Positions 1 through 8,513 of a stretch of DNA of 41,289 bases are shown here, one piece after another. Position numbers and translations under genes: made by a program. How positions within the stretch are numbered: position 1 is the first letter of the stretch; each line of letters opens with the position of its first letter. A model generated the notes under the pieces. The model saw only the letters and a list, made by a program, of their open reading frames with translations, was not told the origin of the DNA and made no database searches. This DNA comes from an uncultured Clostridium sp. (GTDB lineage Bacteria > Bacillota > Clostridia > Clostridiales > Clostridiaceae). The stretch lies in the NCBI GenBank assembly GCA_900543325.1, contig UQQU01000027.1, positions 1-41,289 of the forward strand, in the 5' to 3' direction.

Positions 1-155
1 AAACTTTAGCAAACTTTACGGAATCAATTATATAAATTCTAGGTGAAAATTTCACGGTTACTGGAAAATAAATATTTCATTTTTTCGCTTCTACGTAACG
101 AACAATTTAGATATATCAAGATAGTAGATGAAGAATATAAAAACTGGAGGATAAA

Positions 156-1124
156 ATGAAGAAAATAGCGGTAGTATTTAATGGTGGAACTATATCAATG
201 AAGGTGGACGAGAGAATAAAGGCTGCTGTGCCAAGTTTGACTGGAGAAGAGATAATGTCAATGGTTACAGGAATAGAGGAATTTGCAGATATAGAATCTT
301 ATAGCTTTTCAAGCCTTCCATCACCACATATGACTTTAAAAACTATGTTAGAATTAAGTAAATTTACTAAAGAGTTATTAGATAGAGATGATATTGATGG
401 CGTTGTAATAACTCATGGAACTGATACTTTAGAAGAAACTGCATATCTTTTAGATTTAACTATAAAGAGCGAAAAGCCGGTTGTAATTACTGGAGCTATG
501 AGAAGTGGATCAGAATTAGGATATGATGGGCCGTCAAATTTAGCAGCATCAATTTGTACTGCTATTTCAGAAGATGCAAAGAAACGAGGAGTGCTTGTTT
601 GTTTTAATGGAGAATTAAATTCTGCTTCAGAAGTTACAAAAGCAAATTCAATGGCACTAAATGCTTTTAGAACTCCTAATTTTGGTCCTATTGGAATAGT
701 TGATAATAATAAGGTTATGTTTTATAGAGAGACTAAAAACACTGAAAAATATGATGTTGAAGAAATAAGAAGTGATGTTGCATTAATAAAATGTGTTGCA
801 GATATGGATTCTTCATTTATCGAATTTGTTATAGATAAGGGATATGGTGGAATAGTTATTGAAGCATTAGGAAGAGGAAATGTTCCACCTAAAATGGTAG
901 ATGGAATAAAGTTAGCTTTAAATAAAGGACTACCTGTAGTTATAGTTTCTAGATGTTTTGAAGGAAGAGTTCATGAGTCTTATGGTTATGAAGGTGGAGG
1001 AAAGATGCTTAAAGATTTAGGTGTAATTTTTGGAGATACTCTTACAGGGCAAAAGGCGAGAATAAAGTTAGTATTAGCAATAAATAGTACAATAAGCAAA
1101 GATGAAATTAAAAATCAATTTTAA
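156..1124 (+). CDS. ansA: L-asparaginase
   Basis: Hydrolyses L-asparagine to aspartate and ammonia, feeding amino-acid catabolism. The 322-residue length is normal for the family. The nucleophile loop NGGTIS lies at residues 9-14 (Thr12), the second active-site motif HGTDT at 87-91 (Thr89, Asp90), followed by TGAMR at 112-116 and a lysine in SEVTKAN, all characteristic of the asparaginase/glutaminase fold. No signal peptide is visible, so it is probably the cytoplasmic type I form. The ATG is preceded by CTGGAGGATAAA, a good ribosome site. It appears to be monocistronic: the next gene has its own promoter. Family assignment is firm; type I versus type II rests on the missing signal peptide. 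Confidence 0.93.
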   Translation: MKKIAVVFNGGTISMKVDERIKAAVPSLTGEEIMSMVTGIEEFADIESYSFSSLPSPHMTLKTMLELSKFTKELLDRDDIDGVVITHGTDTLEETAYLLDLTIKSEKPVVITGAMRSGSELGYDGPSNLAASICTAISEDAKKRGVLVCFNGELNSASEVTKANSMALNAFRTPNFGPIGIVDNNKVMFYRETKNTEKYDVEEIRSDVALIKCVADMDSSFIEFVIDKGYGGIVIEALGRGNVPPKMVDGIKLALNKGLPVVIVSRCFEGRVHESYGYEGGGKMLKDLGVIFGDTLTGQKARIKLVLAINSTISKDEIKNQF

Positions 1125-1170
1125 CAATCCGAATAATATATAATAAAATTATTGTAATGTACGGTAAATA

Positions 1171-1199
1171 TTGACTTATGGAAAAAAATGGATTATAAT
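1171..1199 (+). promoter_or_regulatory. Promoter of the NCS2 permease gene
   Basis: TTGACT at 1171-1176 and a perfect TATAAT at 1194-1199 are separated by 17 bases, a near-consensus housekeeping promoter. Transcription should start near 1206, giving a leader of about 225 bases before the permease start codon. Confidence 0.75.
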
Positions 1200-1205
1200 T
1201 ATATA

Positions 1206-1345
1206 TAAGATAACTCCTATTCTAATGATAAATAGATCCATTTATTATATTAATATTGGGATGTAAAATTATGACTATGAGTTTTAATATTTAAAATAAC
1301 TGTAAAGTGTTATCTTGATAACGCTTTGCAGTTTTTTTATTTAGT
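1206..1345 (+). promoter_or_regulatory. Leader RNA with intrinsic terminator (candidate attenuator)
   Basis: The predicted transcript contains a 16-bp terminator hairpin (arms 1298-1313 and 1318-1333, loop CTTG, then a T run). Its 5' end, AAGATAAC at 1207-1214, is exactly complementary to 1309-1316 inside that hairpin, so it could act as an antiterminator. A possible three-way junction lies between: P1 1212-1216 with 1279-1283, P2 1217-1221 with 1231-1235, P3 1236-1239 with 1259-1262. P1 and the antiterminator share bases 1212-1214 and exclude each other. This is the architecture expected of a ligand- or protein-controlled attenuator ahead of a purine transporter, but it does not match a canonical purine riboswitch. 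A second, AT-rich hairpin occupies about 1360-1394. Confidence 0.5.
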
Positions 1346-1430
1346 TGTAAGTTATTTAGAATAGATAAAGTTTAATTAATTTTATCTTATTCTTAAACTT
1401 AAATATATAAATTAGAAGGGGGATTTTTTT

Positions 1431-2795
1431 ATGCAAACTTTAACTAAAAAAGAAAAGCTTCTACCCATATTTTCCAACAAAAATGTTAATATGAGAAAAG
1501 AAATGTTAGCAGGATTAACTACATTTTTAACTATGGCGTATATTATTGCAGTTAATCCAAATATTTTATCAGCTACAGGTATGCCAGCTGGGGCTTTAGT
1601 TACAGCAACCTGTTTAGCTGCTGCAATTGCATGCATACTTATGGGGGTATTTGCCAATTTGCCATTTGCATTAGCATCAGGAATGGGATTAAATGCATAT
1701 TTTGCTTATACAGTTGTAGGACAAATGGGGATTTCATGGAAAGTTGCTTTAACTGCTGTATTTGTTGAAGGTATTATATTTATTATTTTATCATTATTCA
1801 AAATTAGAGAAGCAGTTGTAAATGCTATTCCTAAGAATATGAAGTTAGCAGTAACAGGTGGTATTGGACTATTTATAGCATTTATTGGAATGGTTAACTC
1901 AGGATTAGTTGTTGCAAACCAGTCAACAATGGTATCATTAGGAGAATTTACGCCAGCTGTAATAATAACAATTATAGGACTTATAATTATAGCTGTTTTA
2001 GATAAAAAGAGAATAAGAGGAGCTATTCTTTGGGGAATATTAGTTTCAGCTATTATAGGATGGGGATTTGCTTTATTTGATAAGGAGGCAGCCGCAGCTT
2101 TAGGAATCTCTTTACCTACTGGAGTATTTAAGTTTGAAGGCATTGGAGAAATTGCAGGAAAAGTTGATTTAGTACATGCATTTAGTGGTGGAAATATAAA
2201 AATGTTTATTACTATAGTGTTTACTTTCTTATTTGTAGATTTTTTTGATACAGTAGGAACTTTAGTTGGTGTTTGTTCTAAAGCTAAAATGCTAGATGAT
2301 GAAGGGAATGTTCCAAATGCAGGAAGAGCACTTTTGGTTGATGCCATAGGAACTACAGCAGGATCATTACTAGGAGTATCTACAGTTACTACTTATGTTG
2401 AAAGTTCAACAGGAGTTGCAGCAGGAGGAAGAACAGGATTTACAGCTATAACTACTGGAATTTTATTTTTAATAGCTATGTTCTTTTCACCAATATTTAT
2501 AGCTATTCCAAGTTGTGCAACAGCACCAGCTTTAATTTATGTTGGTTATTTAATGCTTGGAGCAGTTAAGGAGATAAGTTTTGATAATATAACAGAAGGT
2601 GTACCAGCTTTTTTGACTATTGCAGCTATGCCTTTAACTTATAGTATTGGTGATGGTTTGACTCTTGGAATATTATCATATGTAATAATTAATTTACTAT
2701 ATAGTTTGTTTAGTAAGAAGAATGAAAAGGTTAAAATTTCCTGGGTAATGTATATTTTGGCAGTAGTATTTATATTAAAATTAGTATTCTTATAA
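1431..2795 (+). CDS. NCS2-family purine (guanine/hypoxanthine or adenine) permease
   Basis: Membrane transporter of the NCS2 nucleobase:cation symporter family, AzgA/PbuG-like subgroup, importing purine bases. The 454-residue protein is hydrophobic throughout, consistent with 12-14 helices. Family signatures include the N-terminal EMLAGLTTFLTMAYIIAVNP, the region ASGMGLNAYFAYTVVG, the segment FVDFFDTVGTLVGV and STVTTYVESSTGVAAGGRTG, which line the substrate pathway in this subgroup. Ribosome site AGAAGGGGG precedes the ATG. It stands alone between its own promoter and a strong terminator. Expression is probably controlled by the attenuator-like leader upstream. Exact base specificity cannot be read from the sequence, so no gene symbol is given. 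Confidence 0.9.
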   Translation: MQTLTKKEKLLPIFSNKNVNMRKEMLAGLTTFLTMAYIIAVNPNILSATGMPAGALVTATCLAAAIACILMGVFANLPFALASGMGLNAYFAYTVVGQMGISWKVALTAVFVEGIIFIILSLFKIREAVVNAIPKNMKLAVTGGIGLFIAFIGMVNSGLVVANQSTMVSLGEFTPAVIITIIGLIIIAVLDKKRIRGAILWGILVSAIIGWGFALFDKEAAAALGISLPTGVFKFEGIGEIAGKVDLVHAFSGGNIKMFITIVFTFLFVDFFDTVGTLVGVCSKAKMLDDEGNVPNAGRALLVDAIGTTAGSLLGVSTVTTYVESSTGVAAGGRTGFTAITTGILFLIAMFFSPIFIAIPSCATAPALIYVGYLMLGAVKEISFDNITEGVPAFLTIAAMPLTYSIGDGLTLGILSYVIINLLYSLFSKKNEKVKISWVMYILAVVFILKLVFL

Positions 2796-2805
2796 AATGT
2801 CTATT

Positions 2806-2838
2806 AAAAAAGGTTTCATCAAATGAAACCTTTTTTAA
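2806..2838 (+). terminator. Intrinsic terminator of the permease gene
   Basis: GGTTTCAT (2812-2819) pairs with ATGAAACC (2823-2830) around loop CAA. The A run on the left and T run on the right extend the stem, so it could work on both strands. Confidence 0.85.
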
Positions 2839-2876
2839 TATATAAAAATAAATGTTAACAATTTGTGAACAAAATA

Positions 2877-2904
2877 TTGACATAGAATCTAATAAGGTTA
2901 TAAA
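2877..2904 (+). promoter_or_regulatory. Promoter of the yicC-remA-gmk-rpoZ-coaBC operon
   Basis: Perfect TTGACA at 2877-2882 followed after 16 bases by TATAAA at 2899-2904. It lies directly behind the permease terminator and before the first gene of a tightly packed operon. Confidence 0.6.
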
Positions 2905-2982
2905 CTATGATATAGTAAAAGAAATTTATTTAAGATAAATATAAATTAGATTTAATAATCCGTAGAAGGTAAGGAGAAGAAT

Positions 2983-3864
2983 ATGATAAGGAGCATGACT
3001 AGCTTTGGAAGAAGTAGCAGTGAAGAAGGACAAAAAAGAGTTTTTACTGTTGAAATGAAAAGCGTAAATAGCAGATATTTAGATGTAAATATTAGAATGC
3101 CTAAAACTTTAATTTCTTTGGAAGAAGAAATTAGAAAGATGATAAGTAATTCACTTAATAGAGGAAAAGTTGATGTATTTATCAATTTAAAGAATTACAA
3201 TGATGGCAGTGGAATTCCAAAGGTTGATATTAACTTAGCTCAAGGATATTTAGAGTGCCTTAAGGAGATAGAAGAAAAATTAGGTGTTAAAAATGATATT
3301 TCAGTAATGCAAATTGCAAGATTTCCAGAGGTTATTACTGTAGTTGAAGAGGAAGATAAAATTGAGGAGGTTTGGCAAGAGCTTAAACCACTTATAAATG
3401 ATTCTTTGGATATGATGATTGGAATGAGAGAAGTTGAAGGTAATAAGTTAAAAGAAGATATTTTATTTAAAATTTCTGCTATAGAAGAATTAGTTTCAAA
3501 GGTTGAAGAGTTTGCAGATACTATCCCAAAAGCTTTTAAAGTAAAGCTAGATGAAAGAGTAAAAGAACTATTAGGAAATGTTGATATAGATGAAAGTAGA
3601 ATTGCTATGGAAGTTTGCATGTTAGCAGACAAGGCAACAGTAGATGAGGAAATAATAAGACTTAGAAGTCACATAAACCAAGTTAGAGAAACATTAAATT
3701 TAAAAGAACCAGTTGGTAGAAAACTTGATTTTATAGTTCAAGAAATGAATAGAGAAACTAATACTATTGGTTCAAAATCTAGTGATATCCAAATGACTAA
3801 CATAGTTATTGATATAAAAAATATACTTGAAAAGATAAGAGAGCAAGTACAAAACATAGAATAA
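2983..3864 (+). CDS. yicC: YicC/YloC family endoribonuclease
   Basis: Member of the YicC/YloC family, characterised as an endoribonuclease and linked to stationary-phase fitness and RNA turnover. The 293-residue length is typical. The N-terminal YicC domain begins MIRSMTSFGRS and contains VEMKSVNSRYLDVNIRMP. The C-terminal DUF1732 domain has the conserved blocks DEEIIRLRSHI and GRKLDFIVQEMNRETNTIGSKS. Ribosome site AAGGAG precedes the ATG. It is the first gene of an operon continuing into remA 13 bases later, the same order as in Bacillus subtilis (yloC-remA-gmk-rpoZ-coaBC). Confidence 0.93.
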   Translation: MIRSMTSFGRSSSEEGQKRVFTVEMKSVNSRYLDVNIRMPKTLISLEEEIRKMISNSLNRGKVDVFINLKNYNDGSGIPKVDINLAQGYLECLKEIEEKLGVKNDISVMQIARFPEVITVVEEEDKIEEVWQELKPLINDSLDMMIGMREVEGNKLKEDILFKISAIEELVSKVEEFADTIPKAFKVKLDERVKELLGNVDIDESRIAMEVCMLADKATVDEEIIRLRSHINQVRETLNLKEPVGRKLDFIVQEMNRETNTIGSKSSDIQMTNIVIDIKNILEKIREQVQNIE

Positions 3865-3877
3865 TAGGAGGATAGTA

Positions 3878-4147
3878 ATGGGAATAAAATTGATAAACAT
3901 CGGTTTTGGTAACATAGTTTCAGCTAATAGACTTGTTGCAATAGTTAGTCCAGAATCAGCGCCGATTAAAAGAATAATCCAAGAAGCCAGAGATAGAGGT
4001 ATGCTTATTGATGCAACTTATGGAAGAAGAACAAGAGCTGTAATAATTACTGATAGCGATCATGTTATATTATCAGCAGTTCAACCAGAAACTGTTGCAC
4101 ATAGATTAGTAGCTAAAGATGAAACTGTAGATGAGGTTGATGAATAA
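3878..4147 (+). CDS. remA: RemA-family DNA-binding regulator (DUF370)
   Basis: An 89-residue protein of the RemA/DUF370 family. In Bacillus subtilis RemA activates extracellular matrix and osmoprotection genes by wrapping DNA. Family features visible here are the start MGIKLINIGFGN, the segment RLVAIVSPESAPIKRIIQEARDRGMLIDATYGRRTRAVIITDS, and a polar C terminus. The protein lies between yicC and gmk as in Bacillus. Its stop codon shares one base with the gmk start (TAATG), implying translational coupling. Its regulatory targets in this organism are unknown. Confidence 0.92.
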   Translation: MGIKLINIGFGNIVSANRLVAIVSPESAPIKRIIQEARDRGMLIDATYGRRTRAVIITDSDHVILSAVQPETVAHRLVAKDETVDEVDE

Positions 4148-4782
4148 TGAAAAATAATAGAGGACTATTAATTGTAATTTCCGGTCCTTCAGGTGCTGGA
4201 AAGGGAACGATATGTAAGGCGCTTTTAGAAAAGCGTGATGACTTATTTATTTCTGTTTCTGCAACAACAAGAAGTCCAAGAGCTGGAGAAGTAGATGGTA
4301 TAAACTATCACTTTTTAACAAAAGAAGATTTTATTTCTAGAGTGGAAAGCAATGATTTCTTAGAGTATGCTGAAGTACATGGAAATATGTATGGAACTCC
4401 AAAGTTCAAGGTAGAAGAAATGTTAGCTGAAGGAAAGAATGTTATTTTAGAAATAGACATTCAAGGTGCCTTAAAAGTTAAAGAAAACTTCAGCGAAGGG
4501 GTATTTATATTTATATTACCTCCGTCAATGGAAGAATTAAAACAAAGAATAATTAAAAGAGGCAGCGAAACAGAAGAATCATTAATGACAAGATTTAAAA
4601 ATGCATATCAAGAAATAAACTATGTTTCTAAATATAACTATGCAGTAGTTAATGATGAAGTTGATACTGCGGTAAATAAAATAGAAGGAATAATTGCCGC
4701 AGAAAAATGTAGAGTAGATAGAATAAAAGATACAATATTAGATTCTAAGGAGGGCTTAATTCATGAACAACTCTATGATTAA
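4147..4782 (+). CDS. gmk: Guanylate kinase
   Basis: Phosphorylates GMP to GDP with ATP, a step in GTP synthesis and in guanine salvage. The P-loop SGPSGAGKGT lies at residues 12-21. The GMP-binding region has SATTRSPRAGEVDGINYHFL followed by EYAEVHGNMYGTP, and the lid region contains IIKRGSE. The 211-residue length is usual. Its start overlaps the remA stop by one base, and its 3' end overlaps the start of rpoZ by 20 bases. Confidence 0.97.
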   Translation: MKNNRGLLIVISGPSGAGKGTICKALLEKRDDLFISVSATTRSPRAGEVDGINYHFLTKEDFISRVESNDFLEYAEVHGNMYGTPKFKVEEMLAEGKNVILEIDIQGALKVKENFSEGVFIFILPPSMEELKQRIIKRGSETEESLMTRFKNAYQEINYVSKYNYAVVNDEVDTAVNKIEGIIAAEKCRVDRIKDTILDSKEGLIHEQLYD

Positions 4783-4981
4783 TCCATCAGTGGTGGACTT
4801 ATTAAAAAAGGTAGAAGATAGATATTCACTAGTTATAGTAACATCAAAAAGGGCAAGACAAATAATAGATGGTAACCAACCATTAACTTCAAATTCTTCA
4901 AAGAAACCATTAACAATAGCAATTAATGAAGTTAACGAAGGGTTAATTAGTTATCATAAAAATAATGAAGGATCAAAATAA
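4763..4981 (+). CDS. rpoZ: RNA polymerase omega subunit
   Basis: Small subunit that helps assemble and stabilise RNA polymerase by binding beta-prime. The 72-residue protein has the family core NPSVVDLLKKVEDRYSLVIVTSKRARQI and the following KKPLTIAINEVNEG. The start at 4763 lies inside the end of gmk and is supported by GGAGGG at 4750-4755, seven bases upstream; an in-frame ATG at 4775 is too far from that site. The position between gmk and coaBC is conserved across Firmicutes. Confidence 0.94.
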   Translation: MNNSMINPSVVDLLKKVEDRYSLVIVTSKRARQIIDGNQPLTSNSSKKPLTIAINEVNEGLISYHKNNEGSK

Positions 4982-4983
4982 TC

Positions 4984-6174
4984 ATGAGTAAATGTGTTGT
5001 TATTGGCGTTACTGGAGGAATTGCAGTTTATAAAGCATTAGATATTATTAGTGCTTTAAGAAAGAAAGATGTAGAAGTTCATGTTATAATGACTGAAAGT
5101 GCATCAAAGTTTGTAAATCCATTAACATTCCAATCTATTAGTCAGAATATGGTTGTTACTGACATGTTTGCAGAACCTAAAGCTTGGGAGATTCAACATA
5201 TTTCATTAGCTCAAAAGGCTGATTTAATGTTAATTGCTCCAGCTACAGCCAATATAATAGGAAAAGTTGCAAATGGTATATCAGATGATATGTTATCAAC
5301 AACTATAATGGCAGCATCTAAAGCTAAGGTAATATTTGCACCAGCTATGAATACTAACATGTATCAAAATAAAATAGTTCAAAATAATATAGAAAAGTTA
5401 AAAGACTTTGGCTATGAGTTTATTGAACCTGCTAGTGGAAGATTAGCTTGTGGAGATGTAGGAGTTGGAAAACTTGCAGATGTGAATACCATTGTAGAAA
5501 GAGTATTAGCTGAATTAAATGATAAGGAACAAGATTTAAAAGGAAAAAAGGTTCTAATAAGCGCTGGACCGACTATTGCTCCAATTGATCCAGTAAGATA
5601 TATAACTAATAGATCAACTGGAAAAATGGGCTATGCTATAGCCGAAGAGGCTAGAGATAGAGGTGCAGAAGTTGTTTTAGTTTCAGGACCTACAAATTTA
5701 AATCCACCAAAAGACGTAAAAATAATAAACATAAAAACTAATGAAGAAATGAAAAATGAAATTTTAGAATATTTTGAATGGGCAGATATAGTTATTAAAT
5801 CAGCAGCAGTTGCTGATTATAAGCCTAAAGAATATAGTAAAGAAAAGATCAAAAAGGGTGAGGGTGATTTAAATCTTTGCTTAACTAGAGATAATGATAT
5901 ATTAAAATCTTTAGGAGATATGAAAACTCACCAGGTTTTAGTTGGCTTTGCAGCAGAAAGCAATGATGTTTTAAAGAATGCAGAGAAAAAACTAAAAAAC
6001 AAGAATTTGGATTTTATAGTTGCAAATGATATTACAGCTTCTGATACTGGTTTTGGTAGTGAAGATAATAAAGTAGTTATTCTTTCAAAAAATGATGAAA
6101 AGTTAGAACTAGAAAAAATGAGTAAAAAAGAAGTTGCAACTAATATATTTGACATGATTTTGGAAAAGCGCTAA
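4984..6174 (+). CDS. coaBC: Bifunctional phosphopantothenoylcysteine decarboxylase/synthetase
   Basis: Joins cysteine to 4'-phosphopantothenate (CoaB activity) and then decarboxylates the product (CoaC activity), two middle steps of coenzyme A synthesis. Residues 1-180 form the FMN-dependent CoaC domain, with PAMNTNMY and the catalytic cysteine in RLACGDVGVGK (Cys156). Residues from about 185 form the CoaB domain, starting KKVLISAGPTIAPIDPVRYITNRSTGKMG. The 396-residue length is normal. Weak ribosome site AAGGAT. The other CoA gene in the window, coaD, is 18 kb away. The terminator begins within the last codons. Confidence 0.97.
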   Translation: MSKCVVIGVTGGIAVYKALDIISALRKKDVEVHVIMTESASKFVNPLTFQSISQNMVVTDMFAEPKAWEIQHISLAQKADLMLIAPATANIIGKVANGISDDMLSTTIMAASKAKVIFAPAMNTNMYQNKIVQNNIEKLKDFGYEFIEPASGRLACGDVGVGKLADVNTIVERVLAELNDKEQDLKGKKVLISAGPTIAPIDPVRYITNRSTGKMGYAIAEEARDRGAEVVLVSGPTNLNPPKDVKIINIKTNEEMKNEILEYFEWADIVIKSAAVADYKPKEYSKEKIKKGEGDLNLCLTRDNDILKSLGDMKTHQVLVGFAAESNDVLKNAEKKLKNKNLDFIVANDITASDTGFGSEDNKVVILSKNDEKLELEKMSKKEVATNIFDMILEKR

Positions 6175-6189
6175 TTGCGCTTTTCTTTA
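6163..6189 (+). terminator. Terminator overlapping the coaBC stop codon
   Basis: GAAAAGCGC (6163-6171) pairs perfectly with GCGCTTTTC (6177-6185), followed by TTTAT. The loop TAATT contains the coaBC TAA stop codon, so a terminating ribosome would cover the hairpin. Confidence 0.75.
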
Positions 6190-6294
6190 TATACAAGAAT
6201 GTTAAGAAAATGTAATTATTCAATGAACTCTTATGAGTTTAAATTTAATTGCTATCTTTATAAATAGTAATTAAGATAAAGTGAGGGTGATAAA

Positions 6295-8502
6295 TTGAAT
6301 TTGTATGCTGAAATAATATTAAATTCAGAAGCAGTAGAGATTGATAGACCTTTTACATATAAGATTCCCATAGAGCTTCAGGAGAAGGTTAAAATAGGGC
6401 AAATAGTAAAAGTACCTTTTGGAATGGGCAATAAAACATCAGAAGGTTTTGTGCTTTCAATAAAGGAAGAAAATGAAGTTAACATAAGTTTTAGAGTTAA
6501 GAAAATTTCTGCAATAATAACTGATGAACCTGTTATTGATGAAGATGATATTAAACTTATTAACTTTTTAAGAGAAAAGTACTTGTGTAAATACATTGAT
6601 GCATTTAGATTACTTATTCCTGTTGGAATTATGAAAGGTGCTAAAAGTAAAAGTAAAAAGGTAATAGTATTTAAAAGTGATGATTTAAGTTGTATAAAAA
6701 AACCTGAAGGATATATAGAAATTATTAACTTTTTAAAGGAGAATTCAGGTAAGTATACAAAGAGTGAGCTTATTAATGTTAACTCAATATCTCAATATAA
6801 ATTAAATAAATTAATTGAAAAAGGATTATTAGTAGTAGAAGAAGAAACTGTTTTTAGGTATAATAATAGAACTTACAATATAGATTGTGAAAAAGAGTTA
6901 ACTTTTGAGCAAAAACATGTTCTTGATGAATATAATAATTCTAGTAACAATTTATTTTTGCTTAAAGGTGTTACTGGCTCCGGTAAGACAGAAGTATATA
7001 TGAGAATGGTTGAAGAAGTTTTGCAAAAAAATCAATCTGCTATTGTTTTAGTTCCGGAAATATCATTAACACCTCAAATGATTGAAAGATTTAAAGGTAG
7101 ATTCGGAAGAAATGTTGCTTTATTTCATAGTAAGTTATCTGATGGTGAAAGATTTGATGAGTGGTTTAGGGTAAAGGATGGAAAGGCTAAACTTGTAGTA
7201 GGAGCAAGAAGTGCTATTTTTTTACCTGTAAAAAACTTAGGTCTTATTATCATTGATGAGGAGCATGAAAATACATATAAATCAGAACAAAATCCTAAAT
7301 ATCAAACTAAAGAGGTTGCTGAATTTTTAAGTGAACAAAAAGGTTGTAGGGTAGTTTTAGGATCAGCTACTCCAACTATAGAAACTTATTATAGAGCTTT
7401 AATAGGAGACTTAGAGTTATTAGAGTTAAATTCAAGAGTTGATGGTAAGGATATGCCACCTATGAAGGTTGTTGATATGAGGAATGAGTTAAGAAGTGGA
7501 AATATATCTTTATTTAGTAGAGAGTTATTTAAAGAGATGCAAGAAAAGCTTTCTAGAAATGAACAGATAATATTATTCTTAAACAGAAGAGGTTTTTCTA
7601 CTTTTGTATCATGTAGAAGTTGTGGCTATGTATTTAAGTGTGAAGAATGTGATATTTCTATGACATACCATAGAAGTGGCCTTCTTGTTTGTCATTATTG
7701 TGGGAAAACAAAAAGAGCACCTCAAAAGTGTCCAAAATGCGATAGTAAATATGTTAAATTTTTTGGAGCAGGAACTCAAAGAGTTGAGGAAGAGGTAAAA
7801 AAATATTTTAAGGATGCTAGGGTTCTAAGAATGGATGTAGATACTACAAGAAGTAAAGATGCTTATGAAAATATCTATAATACATTCAAAGAGGGAAAGG
7901 CTGATATTCTTATAGGTACCCAAATGATTTCTAAAGGGCTTGACTTTAAGAATGTTACTCTTGTAGGTGTATTAGCAGCAGATATGTCTATAAATATACC
8001 AGACTATAGAGCTGCAGAAAGAACTTTTCAGATAATTACTCAAGTTGCAGGAAGAGCAGGAAGAGGAGAAAAACAAGGAGAAGTAATAATACAAACATAT
8101 ACACCGGAACATTATAGTTTAGAATATGCTGTTAATTACGATTATGAAGGATTTTATGAGAAGGAATTTACAGTTAGGGCATTAATGAAATATCCGCCTT
8201 TTGGTAAGATATTATTAATAAATGGTATATCAAAAAAAGAGGATTTATTAAAGAACTTTATGCATAAAATATCTAATGTGATAAAACCATTAGTAGAAAA
8301 AGAAATAGATGTTGATATTTTAGGACCAATCCCATGTTTAGTGGCTAAGGTTAAAGAAAATTATAGATGGCAAATTGTGATAAAAGGTGAATTTGAATCA
8401 GAATTTGCTAAAAAAATTAAAGAATTACTTTATGATGAGAACAAGAACGTATATAATGATATACGAATAAGTATGGATATAAATCCAAATAATTTATTCT
8501 AG
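6295..8502 (+). CDS. priA: Primosomal replication-restart helicase PriA
   Basis: 3'-5' superfamily 2 helicase that recognises stalled forks and reloads the replicative helicase. The N-terminal 3'BD/winged-helix region covers roughly residues 1-200. Walker A GVTGSGKT lies at 225-232, Walker B DEEH at 321-324. The cysteine-rich zinc region starts at Cys440 (CRSCG, CEECD, CHYCG, CPKCD: eight cysteines). The QVAGRAGRG motif VI follows. Length 735 is normal. The start is TTG, supported by GAGGGTGA five bases upstream. Two small hairpins (6226-6239 and 6248-6271) precede the gene; I see no convincing promoter in the 105-base gap. Confidence 0.97.
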   Translation: MNLYAEIILNSEAVEIDRPFTYKIPIELQEKVKIGQIVKVPFGMGNKTSEGFVLSIKEENEVNISFRVKKISAIITDEPVIDEDDIKLINFLREKYLCKYIDAFRLLIPVGIMKGAKSKSKKVIVFKSDDLSCIKKPEGYIEIINFLKENSGKYTKSELINVNSISQYKLNKLIEKGLLVVEEETVFRYNNRTYNIDCEKELTFEQKHVLDEYNNSSNNLFLLKGVTGSGKTEVYMRMVEEVLQKNQSAIVLVPEISLTPQMIERFKGRFGRNVALFHSKLSDGERFDEWFRVKDGKAKLVVGARSAIFLPVKNLGLIIIDEEHENTYKSEQNPKYQTKEVAEFLSEQKGCRVVLGSATPTIETYYRALIGDLELLELNSRVDGKDMPPMKVVDMRNELRSGNISLFSRELFKEMQEKLSRNEQIILFLNRRGFSTFVSCRSCGYVFKCEECDISMTYHRSGLLVCHYCGKTKRAPQKCPKCDSKYVKFFGAGTQRVEEEVKKYFKDARVLRMDVDTTRSKDAYENIYNTFKEGKADILIGTQMISKGLDFKNVTLVGVLAADMSINIPDYRAAERTFQIITQVAGRAGRGEKQGEVIIQTYTPEHYSLEYAVNYDYEGFYEKEFTVRALMKYPPFGKILLINGISKKEDLLKNFMHKISNVIKPLVEKEIDVDILGPIPCLVAKVKENYRWQIVIKGEFESEFAKKIKELLYDENKNVYNDIRISMDINPNNLF

Positions 8503-8513
8503 GAGGAAATAAA

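Noticed and set aside
1..155. Direct repeat AAACTTTA at 1 and 11, and a promoter for ansA
   Set aside because: The repeat is eight bases in AT-rich DNA and can be chance. No -35/-10 pair of adequate quality was found before ansA. The rest of this stretch shows nothing recognisable.
1206..1300. Canonical purine riboswitch before the NCS2 permease
   Set aside because: Short matches (TAATGATA, GACTATGAG) exist, but the conserved J2/3 segment and the P3 stem needed for the purine fold are absent. Kept only as an unclassified attenuator.
1706..2347. 213-codon open frame antisense to the NCS2 permease
   Set aside because: Shadow of a real membrane gene: no ribosome site, repetitive Ile/Ser/Pro composition typical of antisense frames in AT-rich DNA.
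6249..6277. priA promoter TTGCTA-17-TAAGAT
   Set aside because: Predicted transcription would start on the ribosome site itself, leaving too little leader; both boxes are weak.
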